Assembly (NCBI GenBank): GCA_942492735.1
Contig: OW818648.1
Coordinates: forward strand, 3,162,001 to 3,226,000
Length of the DNA: 64,000 bases
Reading direction: 5' to 3'
Origin: Sporobacter sp942492735
GTDB taxonomy: Bacteria > Bacillota > Clostridia > Oscillospirales > Oscillospiraceae
Positions 43,533-52,301 of this stretch are shown here, in pieces. Made by a program: the position numbers and the translations under genes. The notes beneath the pieces were generated by a model. It was not told where the DNA came from and made no database searches. It was given only the letters and a program-made list of their open reading frames with translations. Each line of letters opens with the position of its first letter. The first letter of the stretch is position 1.

Positions 43533-43946
43533 CTAGTTGCCGATGCGTTCTTGCTCTCGAGTATTTTTATCCACAATATCCTGGCTATAAACGCCGTGAG
43601 CCTTACAATTTCCACAGTGATAGAACCCTGTGCCGTTGTCGCGTACAGGTATAACTTTCTTGCTATTACTCCAACATATGGGGCATATGGTTTGCCTGGT
43701 TGCCTTGAGTATATAATAATCGCTATTCGGCACAAACTCAATTGCTTCAAATTCATCTATACGCGATTTTGCGACATCATATTTGCCCTCAAGTATATCA
43801 TACTTTTCTTGTAATGTTATATATGCATCGTCTGTTTTCTTCTCCTGGCGTTCTTTTTTATGCCTCCTGTTTGACAGCCAATGACCAAGTAAGGCACCAA
43901 GAACGAGCGTTATAAAAGGCGAAGAAGCTTGAAACCAAATAGGCAT
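43533..43946 (-). CDS. Small membrane-anchored coiled-coil / zinc-ribbon protein
   Basis: 137 residues. An N-terminal hydrophobic segment (about 8-25, PFITLVLGALLGHWLSN), a charged coiled coil (about 28-65), then CPICWSN ... YHCGNCKAHGVY, a four-cysteine ribbon. The cytoplasmic ribbon would be tethered to the membrane. No family recognised. Confidence 0.6.
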   Translation of the reverse strand: MPIWFQASSPFITLVLGALLGHWLSNRRHKKERQEKKTDDAYITLQEKYDILEGKYDVAKSRIDEFEAIEFVPNSDYYILKATRQTICPICWSNSKKVIPVRDNGTGFYHCGNCKAHGVYSQDIVDKNTREQERIGN

Positions 43947-44097
43947 AACAATCCAAATCCCTTTCTATTATTACTTGCTAGGAGGCTGACTGTAGACTCA
44001 AACAGATCTGAGTGTTAGCCACAAGAAATGGATGTAATGTGGCAAGAATTTTCTGACACCAAACACTCAGTTGTAAAGAGACACATTGACAGCAGTA

Positions 44098-45339
44098 TCA
44101 TCTTAAATACTCGACAATACCCCTAATCACTTTATTGCATGCACAATTGATGATTGTATCAGCTTCTTCAATCGAGATATATTCCGTTGTATGTGAACCG
44201 TCGTTTTTCATCCTGCGGATATAGTCGAGACTGTTAAAAAATTCCGAAAGCTCATTTGATGTAAGTATTCTTGAGAATACGGCTCCATTATTGGTTCTAA
44301 TAAAATTTATATTTTTGTTGAATGTGTTGGACGGACTCCAATTATCGGGCGTGATGAGTCGGAGTTTTGCCTTAAGTATTATTTCACAGGGTGTTTTAAA
44401 TGCCATAATAGATGCTTGCGAAATTCCTGGCGCTTTTCCGTTTTCCTTAATACTGTTGTAAATTGTGAGAGCCTCTTCAAGAACACGAACAAATCCCGTG
44501 TATTCATCTCTGTTATATTTCTTTTCAGCTGGTGTTAATACACTATATACACGGGCTTCGACATCTTTGAGATTCTCGTATAACGGGCTGCCGAACAGTT
44601 CCTGCAGCTTGAGCATGCCCAGTGCACGGCTTCTCTCATCGATATATTGTTTATGTTTTTCGGTCAAATCATTACGTGAAGAGCTGCCGTCAATCTGTAC
44701 TTCTATATTCTCTAATACATCGCTAAAAACATAAAATCGGCTGTCCGCCCCGTAATTCTCAAAAATGTACTTGCATGCAGCGTCTCGGATGAGGTCGAGT
44801 GCCTCTGTACCAGGCGGCTCTATGGCGCACTTACTACCGCTATTGTATTCACATTCATCGCATTGCGAATTGTTCACGCAAAACGGCATACGCCAGAAAT
44901 AATAGCGAAGATAATCAACAGAGACATCTTTCGTTTTAGGTATTATTTCTATAAGATTGTATATAACAGAGGCTTCGATATCTATAACATCATTGAAGAA
45001 TACATTGTTTACCGCGCTGATCTTTTTCGTAAACCAATCTTCAGAATATCCCTCTGCCACCGTAGGCTCGAAAATGTACTGTTTGTCACTCCAGTCAAAT
45101 AGATTTCCGTTAACGTCGATTATTGTGTCATACTTCTGCATCTCCACAACCAAGATATCATTTATCAATTCTCGAGGTATGGACATGCAATATTTGTTGT
45201 TTATATATTCATATATTTCAGCAGCGAGTAATCCAGTGGGTAGATATACCGCCTCATCACGCTTCAGATCTGTCAGTCTTTTATATCTTGGCATGTTGAT
45301 AGTGAAGTAATCCCCGAAGCGTATTGTTGTAGTGTTCAT
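44098..45339 (-). CDS. Hypothetical protein with cysteine cluster and HEPN-like C-terminus
   Basis: 413 residues. A central cluster CVNNSQCDECEYNSGSKC near 165 holds four to five Cys. The last 60 residues are helical and contain RMKNDGSH (Arg376-x6-His383), which fits the Rx4-6H motif of HEPN RNases, followed by ISIEEADTIINCACN. No family recognised; the HEPN assignment rests on this motif and the helical context. Short repeats CTGAGTGTTAG lie on both sides of the gene. Confidence 0.55.
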   Translation of the reverse strand: MNTTTIRFGDYFTINMPRYKRLTDLKRDEAVYLPTGLLAAEIYEYINNKYCMSIPRELINDILVVEMQKYDTIIDVNGNLFDWSDKQYIFEPTVAEGYSEDWFTKKISAVNNVFFNDVIDIEASVIYNLIEIIPKTKDVSVDYLRYYFWRMPFCVNNSQCDECEYNSGSKCAIEPPGTEALDLIRDAACKYIFENYGADSRFYVFSDVLENIEVQIDGSSSRNDLTEKHKQYIDERSRALGMLKLQELFGSPLYENLKDVEARVYSVLTPAEKKYNRDEYTGFVRVLEEALTIYNSIKENGKAPGISQASIMAFKTPCEIILKAKLRLITPDNWSPSNTFNKNINFIRTNNGAVFSRILTSNELSEFFNSLDYIRRMKNDGSHTTEYISIEEADTIINCACNKVIRGIVEYLR

Positions 45340-45559
45340 TTACTCACCTCATTTATTATCGGGTATTCAACGATCATAACACCTGAGTGTTAGTCATATG
45401 CTAACGTAAATGTAGTTGTTGCAATAGTTTGACGATGCAGTACCCTAAAACTCGCATCTCGCGACATATGATTAGAGAACTAAATACAGTTTTTCTAATT
45501 AATTTCGGATCCTATTATAGCGTGTCATCCTGAGAGGTATCATCGTCCTAGTCGCCGTG

Positions 45560-45712
45560 ATGACTCCTTCACAGTCATTGCTCCATGACACGCAACCTAT
45601 GACCCCCATGTTCCCGTCGTAACTTTCAAATTGGTTGTGGACTACCGAAGCCTTCCTGTTGCGGTTGTCGGTCATTAGCCCGAAGACAACGGTAACCATC
45701 ACTCAGATAACG
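45560..45712 (-). pseudogene. yebC: Second, decayed yebC fragment
   Basis: On the minus strand this stretch reads VMVTVVFGLMTDNRNRKASV, then NQFESYDGNMGVIGCVSWSN and DCEGVI, clearly YebC (compare TTDNRNRTASEV and GGNMGATGCVAW at 41705-42199). The DNA alignment begins at ACGTTATCT, matching ACGTTACCT of the other copy, that is at nearly the same codon. It diverges strongly toward the 3' side and is a relic. Confidence 0.75.
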
Positions 45713-45716
45713 TATG

Positions 45717-46322
45717 TTAATCCCAATCATTAAGGGAATCTATATAATTCTCGTAATCATCATGATGCTCAAAATAATAATCGCTTACCCAAACACCACC
45801 ATCTTCTGAACTACTCGATATTCCATAATCATCATAATTATCACCATTGCTAGATTTTGCTTGTTCTTGCGATTTCTGTTGTGTTTTTTGATAACTGGGT
45901 TCACGATATCCAACAAATGTAGTTTTTGCACCAGTGTCGTAAACAAGGATTGTTATACTGACTCCATAATATTGGTAATTACCGCCACCCAATATTGCAT
46001 TTACATAACATTTGTATTCCTTTCCTTTATCGAGTATAGGTGCGAGTCTTAATGCAAGTTCTCTATCGATATAACCAATTTGCATATCTTCCGAAAACAC
46101 TGCTATCGCATTCCGATCGTATCTATTACTTGGCTCGCGTAATAAGCGTAAATCCTGTGTAACACGTAGATTCTTTATTGTATTCTGCCTGTTTCCTGCT
46201 GTGACACCTACAACCCTCGTCATCACCACTTCTTTTTCTTTTTTTATATGCACGTTTATATGCACGTTTGGTTCAATAAGAGGGTCAGGTATTTTTTTAT
46301 TTACATCACTGTTAATAGGCAC
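45717..46322 (-). CDS. HIRAN domain protein
   Basis: 201 residues. The HIRAN core is at about 35-110: RVVGVTAGNRQ, LRLLREPSNRYDRNAIAVF and IGYIDRELALRLAP. HIRAN domains recognise damaged or stalled-fork DNA ends and are often fused to nucleases or helicases; here the C-terminal 80 residues are acidic and low-complexity. It stops right before the second yebC relic. Confidence 0.8.
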   Translation of the reverse strand: MPINSDVNKKIPDPLIEPNVHINVHIKKEKEVVMTRVVGVTAGNRQNTIKNLRVTQDLRLLREPSNRYDRNAIAVFSEDMQIGYIDRELALRLAPILDKGKEYKCYVNAILGGGNYQYYGVSITILVYDTGAKTTFVGYREPSYQKTQQKSQEQAKSSNGDNYDDYGISSSSEDGGVWVSDYYFEHHDDYENYIDSLNDWD

Positions 46323-46447
46323 GACTTTGATTCCCCCGTTATCTATAGTAATTCTATACTTTTAATAGCAATTAGGGTATGTAAGAATTACGGTTTCTTC
46401 ATCTCGTAGGAACTTTGAATGTCACCCATTCTGTTTGTTATGACATC

Positions 46448-47278
46448 TTATACAATAAAACTATTGCTTTTAACAAAAGTTCCATTTTTTATCGCAACAT
46501 ATCGACTTGCATCCAAAAAGCAAAATGCAAATAATCTATCATACACATTATATAAGCGCAATTCTTTGGTTAGTGATTCATTACGCTCTCTAAGTTTAGG
46601 TTCGCTTCCATACGGCAAAGTCTTAAAGTTGAGATTTTTGCCTGTCAATATTGTTATATATTTTTCACGAAATTCATCTGAAGGATAACGATCGAATATT
46701 TCTCCACCAAATGTAGGATTTAAAACTTCTTCTTTAACAAACTCTATAACTCTTACAATTGATTCGAGCGTAACATATGCCTTTTTGCTTAAAACATCAA
46801 GGAGCGAGATACGAGACAAATCCCTTATCTTCAAAAAACATTGCGATGAAAATTCCAGATATGTTAATGCCTCTCGGCTTGGCGAGTAAGGAAGTTCACC
46901 ACCAGTATAAATCTCTATCTCTCTAAAGAAATGATCATAACTAAAATATCGATCAATACGGCCGAGAAAAGCTGATAATTTTCCTAAAAAGTACAATGAA
47001 TAGTCATCTGGATTTTGACCTTTTGAAAAACTCTCATAGAAATTTGAATAGGCTTTATATGCCTCATCTTCCATATACGAGCAACTAATATCATTAAACT
47101 TTTTATCCCATAATTTTTGCGTTACATAGATGCCACAGCACAATTTGTTATAAACTTCAGGAGTCGAATAGCTCATTCCTTTTTGAAACCAGCTCATTGA
47201 TTCAGTTATACCGCTTTCATTCAACACTTGAACACCATTGGAATAACACTGTTTTGCATTTAAATCCGACATGTTCAT
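46448..47278 (-). CDS. Hypothetical protein
   Basis: 276 residues, mostly helical, without recognised motifs; Leu and Tyr rich, with SLDLSKKAYVTLES-like helices in the second half. An N-terminal region (about 1-60) with CYSNGVQVLNESG and WFQKGMSYST could be TPR/SEL1-like. It is transcribed in the same direction as the HIRAN gene, 125 bases upstream. Confidence 0.5.
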   Translation of the reverse strand: MNMSDLNAKQCYSNGVQVLNESGITESMSWFQKGMSYSTPEVYNKLCCGIYVTQKLWDKKFNDISCSYMEDEAYKAYSNFYESFSKGQNPDDYSLYFLGKLSAFLGRIDRYFSYDHFFREIEIYTGGELPYSPSREALTYLEFSSQCFLKIRDLSRISLLDVLSKKAYVTLESIVRVIEFVKEEVLNPTFGGEIFDRYPSDEFREKYITILTGKNLNFKTLPYGSEPKLRERNESLTKELRLYNVYDRLFAFCFLDASRYVAIKNGTFVKSNSFIV

Positions 47279-47462
47279 CCCCCAATTTTATTATTAGCGG
47301 CTAACTAAAAACCGCCATATACACATCTCGACGGACAGGATTGCAAACAGCAAATAATTCTTCAACATCAATCAAGGGCATTCACAAAAAATGCGTAAAG
47401 TCTATAGCATGCTCATAAGGCTCATTAAATCCTGGTAACTTGTCACTTTATAATCTTTCACA

Positions 47463-47671
47463 TCACCGTTTCTCTTTAGGCACTTTCTCTTTGACAAACG
47501 AAGGGGAAGTAAATATAAAGCGCAGTTCGTCAATACTATCGAGCTGACTTTTCAATTCCTGATATGCATAAATTGAGAAGCAGGCAGCGGCTATCGACAG
47601 GCGGGTGCCTTTTCGATAGTAACTGCCAGATCGTCCTTTACGATTTTATTGATATTATCGAATACTTCCAT
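47463..47671 (-). pseudogene. Frameshifted N-terminal remnant of a PLD/SNF2-type helicase
   Basis: From ATG 47671 the frame reads MEVFDNINKIVKDDLAVTIE and then stops; one base of shift restores LSIAAACFSIYAYQELKSQL, SIDELRFIFTSPSFVKEK and VPKEKR before a stop. These match the conserved first 65 residues of large helicases that carry a phospholipase-D-like N-terminus, common in defence islands. The other 900 residues are absent, so this is a relic. Confidence 0.6.
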
Positions 47672-48177
47672 GTCGTTCTCCGATATCGTTATAAAGTACA
47701 AAAACTGTATAAACCATTACTCAAAATACCACAAATCGACAGGAAATACAATTGTTTTAGACCTGTAATTGTTTAGTTCAACTATCCGCCGATACAAATA
47801 ATACCCATATGAATAATGTGGATTTTAATATTTACGTCCCTTTAAGGGCAAAAGAAAATTGCATATACTTTCCAAGGGGTATATGTTGGTATTGCGTAAC
47901 ACCCGAAACGTTTGAACGACCCCACCCCCTCATTTTCAGCAGTCAATGTTATCAATCTTAGCCCGTTCATAGAGAATGGGGCATTAAGTTAAAGGAGTGA
48001 TTTACAACGAACACAACATAATCTCTTGATCAGTTAACAGGATTGATCAAGAGATGGGCATTGAGCACAGGGAGGCATTTCGCCTTCCTTATTTTTTACC
48101 CAAAATCAAACCCCATTTATATCTCATCCACCAAGCAGCTCACGTTACTCAATAAATTTATTTAAGGAAGTGGCTAA
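47672..48177. other. Intergenic region with strong hairpin before the helicase gene
   Basis: ATCTCTTGATCA (48021-48032) pairs perfectly with TGATCAAGAGAT (48044-48055). Just behind it GGGAGGC-ATTTC-GCCTTCC is followed by TTATTTTTT, like a terminator. The pair may form an attenuator or end a short RNA before the UvrD-like gene. No gene is seen on either strand. Confidence 0.5.
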
Positions 48178-50094
48178 ATGAACAAAGGCAAAATCACACC
48201 AGCGCAAGTTACAATTCCCGAAACATCGATAACAACAGTGACAAGCAGCGAAGCCGACGCATTATTCTTCAGACATTTGGAGAGCGTGAACATCTGTCTA
48301 AATGAAAAGCAAATAGAAGCCGTGCGTAGCATACACCCCCGTTTGAAGGTAGTCGCAGGTGCTGGCTGCGGGAAAAGCATTTGTATTGTCGCCCGTGTCG
48401 CTTATTTAGTTGATGTAAGAGGCGTTGTCCCATCAGAAATCCTTGTTATTTCATATACACGCAAAGCAAGCCAGGAGTTGAAGGTTCGTCTTGACAAGCT
48501 TGTGTGCAGTAGCAATATCGTCGTCACCACTATCCACGGATTCTGTTATCGATTACTACGGGCAAACGGCTTTGGAAAGCACAGCCTTCTAACAGATGAC
48601 ACCCACAAGAAATCCATCATTAAGGGTATTCTGCGTCAGCTGGATTACGGTGAGGATTACGTCCCCGACAGTGTTCTGCTGGCATATTCACTCACCAAGA
48701 ACTCCATGGAACTCAATACGGCAGCTTCCGACAACCTGCCCCTACTACGCATCTTTTACGCTTATGATAAATATAAGGAGGAGCGTAATTTCATCGACTT
48801 CGACGATATCTTGTCAAAAACATTTGAATTGTTGTCGGAACAACCCCAGCTCTGCTATCAATTGCAGCACAGGTTTCGGCATATTCTCGTGGATGAAATA
48901 CAAGATATTTGCCCGCTGGAGAATCACATCCTGTCGCTGCTAATTGGCATTAATGATCTGTGTGTGGTGGGAGACCCGAGACAGACCATCTTCAGCTTTC
49001 GGGGCTCGGATATCAAAATCATCAGCGACTTTGAAAAAAGGTACCCCGATTGTCATGTTATTAGTCTGGATACAAACTATCGCTCCACAACCGCTATTAT
49101 TGGCTTGAGCAACCAGATAATGTCGTCATACCACTATCTTTTAACAGCGAGAACTACTGAGGGGACAGTAAGGCTTATTCAACCTAAAGACGCAAATGCT
49201 GAGGCCGTTGATATCGCCAACCATATAACACAACGTGTTTCTTCTGGCGATTACAGGTACAAAGATTTCGCTGTGATATATCGAGCCAGCTCCTGTTCCT
49301 CCTTTGTATTTGACGAATTTGTGCAGCGCGACATCCCCTTCACCGTCTTTGGCGGCAGTCCATCCCTATATAACAACGGTATTGTCAAGTTCATCACAGC
49401 CCATATGCGGCTGGCGATTGACCCAGGGTGTATGGAAGCGATCTCGACAATCCTCCCTACATTATATATAAGCAAGGCAGCTGCATTAGATTTCTTGAAA
49501 CACGGTAGGCCCTCACAGGATTACCTTACCGCCCTTTCAAATATGCCATCATTAAAGGAATGGCAATATGGCCTGATCTGCGATAAGCGTAAACTGATTC
49601 GGTTCATCGTCAACATGTCGCCAGTTCAAGCCGTTGAAACTCTTATTAATGATAAACAATTAAAGAAATTCATCACTCCCGACAACCAGCAGGCCAATAC
49701 AGAAGACCATGACGATGTGATACCCGCGCTCAAAGCATCTATAGCAAGGTTTGATTCGACACCTGAATTCCTGGCCTTTGTGGATAAAGCAGCATGCTGT
49801 GCTCGAAATCCCCGTACTGATGCCGTCACACTGTCATCCATTCACAGCGCCAAGGGTTTAGAATTTCAAACCGTCTTTCTGATCAACGCAATCGACGGAA
49901 TAATCCCTCATCAGCGTGCCATTGACCAAGGATTATCCGCAAATCCTGTCACGGCCAACATGGATTTAGAAGAGGAACGGAGGTTGCTATATGTCGCCGT
50001 TACAAGAGCAGCCGATGAGCTCATAATCTCCGTTCCAAAAGAACATCATGGCCGCCTAACACATATTACAAGATACCTAAAAGACATTATATAA
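48178..50094 (+). CDS. UvrD/Rep-type ATP-dependent helicase
   Basis: 638 residues. Motif I VVAGAGCGKS (about 55-64, with Cys for Thr), Ia ISYTRKASQELK, II VDEIQDICPLE, III GDPRQTIFSFRG, IV LDTNYRST, V IHSAKGLEFQTVF, VI LLYVAVTRAADEL. This is a superfamily 1A helicase, shorter than PcrA (about 720). AAGGAAG precedes the ATG. It starts the recombination cassette that runs to 53141. Confidence 0.9.
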   Translation: MNKGKITPAQVTIPETSITTVTSSEADALFFRHLESVNICLNEKQIEAVRSIHPRLKVVAGAGCGKSICIVARVAYLVDVRGVVPSEILVISYTRKASQELKVRLDKLVCSSNIVVTTIHGFCYRLLRANGFGKHSLLTDDTHKKSIIKGILRQLDYGEDYVPDSVLLAYSLTKNSMELNTAASDNLPLLRIFYAYDKYKEERNFIDFDDILSKTFELLSEQPQLCYQLQHRFRHILVDEIQDICPLENHILSLLIGINDLCVVGDPRQTIFSFRGSDIKIISDFEKRYPDCHVISLDTNYRSTTAIIGLSNQIMSSYHYLLTARTTEGTVRLIQPKDANAEAVDIANHITQRVSSGDYRYKDFAVIYRASSCSSFVFDEFVQRDIPFTVFGGSPSLYNNGIVKFITAHMRLAIDPGCMEAISTILPTLYISKAAALDFLKHGRPSQDYLTALSNMPSLKEWQYGLICDKRKLIRFIVNMSPVQAVETLINDKQLKKFITPDNQQANTEDHDDVIPALKASIARFDSTPEFLAFVDKAACCARNPRTDAVTLSSIHSAKGLEFQTVFLINAIDGIIPHQRAIDQGLSANPVTANMDLEEERRLLYVAVTRAADELIISVPKEHHGRLTHITRYLKDII

Positions 50095-50216
50095 CCCGAG
50101 CCCGTTTATGACTGGCTCTTTTTTTATGCTCATAAGGAGGTGACTGGTTGATTATTCCCGCGTACTCAGCATCAAATTCAACATTAAATATTCATTATTA
50201 ATAAGGAGGAAATCTC

Positions 50217-51083
50217 ATGCAAAAATCAGTATCAGGTGTAAAGACCAGCAGCGAAGACAGCAAATTTAGTGTCCAAAATGCCCTGCAACAGATTGAGTCG
50301 GGCCTCGACAGCATTTCCACCAATGAGGAATGGCTGCGGTTCCTAACATTCCAGTCGCACTTTTTTAACTATAGCCTAAATAACACGTTTCTCATCTATT
50401 TCCAAAGGCCTGACGCCCGATATGTCTGCGGATACAATAAATGGCGGCAAATGAATCGCTACGTCAAAAAAGGTGAAAAGGCTATCAAAATCCTGGCTCC
50501 CTGCAGGTATAAGGTTGAGCAGGCTGATTCCGATACTGCCGCTGATAACATCTATGCCATTCGGGGATTCACCATCGTCAGCGTTTTTGACATCAGCCAA
50601 ACTGACGGTGACGATTCCATAATTCCCGTGGTAGTAAAGGGCCTTTCTGATGATGGAATGGCAGCAGCTGATTTATACAACATCCTGCTCGACCATATTG
50701 TTGATATTCCTGTGCACGAAACTGACTCGTTATCATCCAAAGGGGCATATAGCCCGACAACGCAAGAGATTTTCATTAAGTCCGCTCTGTCAAACACTCA
50801 GAAAGTGAAAACGCTGCTCCATGAGTTCACTCATCACCTTCATCACAGCAGTTATAACGATGAAGAATCCAGGGCTCTTGGGGAGGTCATTGCTGAAAGT
50901 ACAGCTTATGTCGTTTGTTCCTTTCTTGGCTACGATACAACCGATTACAGTCTCACATATGTAAAAACTTGGGCCAAGGACTCTAATCAGCTCAAGGCTG
51001 TCGGCACAAAAATCCAGATAATAGCGAGCGATATCATTAGCCGAATAGAACAGCATTTCATGAATATTTCTGAAGCCTCCTGA
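50217..51083 (+). CDS. ArdC-like protein (ssDNA-binding domain plus zincin)
   Basis: 288 residues. The N-terminal DUF1738/ArdC ssDNA-binding domain reads FLTFQSHFFNYSLNNTFLIY and GYNKWRQMNRYVKKGEKAI. The C-terminal half carries HEFTHHLHH (about 199-207), a metallopeptidase HExxH. ArdC proteins protect incoming plasmid DNA from host restriction. Ribosome site AAGGAGGAAA 5 bases upstream. Confidence 0.87.
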   Translation: MQKSVSGVKTSSEDSKFSVQNALQQIESGLDSISTNEEWLRFLTFQSHFFNYSLNNTFLIYFQRPDARYVCGYNKWRQMNRYVKKGEKAIKILAPCRYKVEQADSDTAADNIYAIRGFTIVSVFDISQTDGDDSIIPVVVKGLSDDGMAAADLYNILLDHIVDIPVHETDSLSSKGAYSPTTQEIFIKSALSNTQKVKTLLHEFTHHLHHSSYNDEESRALGEVIAESTAYVVCSFLGYDTTDYSLTYVKTWAKDSNQLKAVGTKIQIIASDIISRIEQHFMNISEAS

Positions 51084-51181
51084 CGCTTACGGGCGAACGG
51101 TGGCTTTTCTGTTTCTAAAGTCCACTATGTCAGCGTCAACCACAGCTACAAATAAATTCATTATAGAAAGTGAGAATTATT

Positions 51182-52111
51182 ATGTTTACCCGATTGATTT
51201 CAACAGAGAACCTGACTAGAGAAGAATGGCTTGAATTCCGTAAAAAGGGTCTGGGCGGCTCTGATACCGCTGCAGTCTGTGGCATCAGCAAGTACAAAAC
51301 GCCCGTCGAACTCTGGATGGAGAAAACCAAACAGGTTGAGTCGAAAGAGGCTGGAGAAGCAGCTTATTGGGGCACTATTATGGAACCACATATCCGAGAG
51401 GAATTTACACGCAGGACTGGCCTTGAAGTAAGGCGAGAATTGTCTATTCTCCAGCATACAGAACATCCATTCATGTTTGCCAATGTGGATGGTGTTGTCA
51501 GCGATCCCATCCACGGCAACTATATATTCGAGGCTAAGACCGCAAATGCGTTTCTGCAGGATCAGTGGGTTGAAACCATACCAGATGCTTATCAATTACA
51601 GGTTCAGCATTATCTGGCTGTCACAGACTATCGAGGTGCCTATGTCGCAGTCCTCATCGGCGGTAATACATTTAAGTGGTACTACATCCCCCGTGATGAC
51701 GAGCTCATATCAATGCTTGTAAGGCTCGAGGAGCGTTTCTGGAATTATGTTACAACTAATACTCCTCCACCCATTGATGGCTCTGACGCGGCCTCAGAGC
51801 TTCTCAGAGGGCTGTATCCGAGCAGCAAAGTAAACAAAATCATACTACCCGATAATGCTCTAGAGTTGCTTAAACAATTCGAAGAAGCCAGTGAGCGTGA
51901 AAAGCAAGCTGAAGTAGAAAAACAAGAGGCAGAAAATAAACTTAAAGAACTTCTGCAAGATAATGAATCAGGGTCCGTTGGTGAGAGAACTGTATCCTGG
52001 AAGTCCGTCGAATCAGAACGTCTTGACTCAAAACGGCTGAAGAGTGAGCTGCCAGATATTTATTCAAAATATAGTAAGGTATCAAGTTCTAGGAGGTTTT
52101 CTATTAAATGA
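51182..52111 (+). CDS. YqaJ-type viral recombinase/exonuclease
   Basis: 309 residues from ATG 51182 (GAAAGTGAG upstream; a GTG at 51170 is part of that stretch). The YqaJ/lambda-exonuclease PD-(D/E)xK core runs about 10-200: EEWLEFRKKGLGGSDTAAVC, metal-binding region with EAKTAN, and DAYQLQVQHYLAVTDY. The last 90 residues include a coiled coil (EREKQAEVEKQEAENKLKEL). Such exonucleases work with a strand-annealing protein; the next large gene is the candidate partner. Confidence 0.88.
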   Translation: MFTRLISTENLTREEWLEFRKKGLGGSDTAAVCGISKYKTPVELWMEKTKQVESKEAGEAAYWGTIMEPHIREEFTRRTGLEVRRELSILQHTEHPFMFANVDGVVSDPIHGNYIFEAKTANAFLQDQWVETIPDAYQLQVQHYLAVTDYRGAYVAVLIGGNTFKWYYIPRDDELISMLVRLEERFWNYVTTNTPPPIDGSDAASELLRGLYPSSKVNKIILPDNALELLKQFEEASEREKQAEVEKQEAENKLKELLQDNESGSVGERTVSWKSVESERLDSKRLKSELPDIYSKYSKVSSSRRFSIK

Positions 52112-52135
52112 TCAATGAAGGAGGTGAAATTCATT

Positions 52136-52164
52136 ATGTCTAACATGCTTCAGTTATGAAGCAT
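52136..52164 (+). promoter_or_regulatory. Short leader peptide with internal hairpin
   Basis: A strong AAGGAGGTG site (52118-52126) precedes ATG 52136, a 7-codon frame (MSNMLQL) ending at 52159. The leader overlaps a hairpin ATGCTTC (52145-52151) / GAAGCAT (52158-52164). Another frame, MINEGGEIHYV (52108-52143), overlaps the yqaJ stop. Together with the hairpin at 52210 it looks like a translation-linked attenuator. Confidence 0.5.
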
Positions 52165-52209
52165 CCAAGGAATAAGCCCCCAAGCCTCACAGTATACAGC
52201 ATATATCGT

Positions 52210-52262
52210 AGGCAGCAGTTAGCATTTTGAACTATTCAGTTCTGATGTTGCTGCTGCCTTTA
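52210..52262 (+). terminator. Terminator-like hairpin upstream of the annealing-protein gene
   Basis: AGGCAGCAG (52210-52218) pairs with CTGCTGCCT (52251-52259), with a partly paired inner loop, and TTAAC follows. It lies 40 bases before the next start codon. Confidence 0.6.
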
Positions 52263-52301
52263 ACTTAAAATCTATCACAAAATATAAGGGAGATAAATAA
52301 C

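Noticed and set aside
47564..47776. 70-residue plus-strand frame
   Set aside because: Antisense to the helicase relic; no ribosome site.
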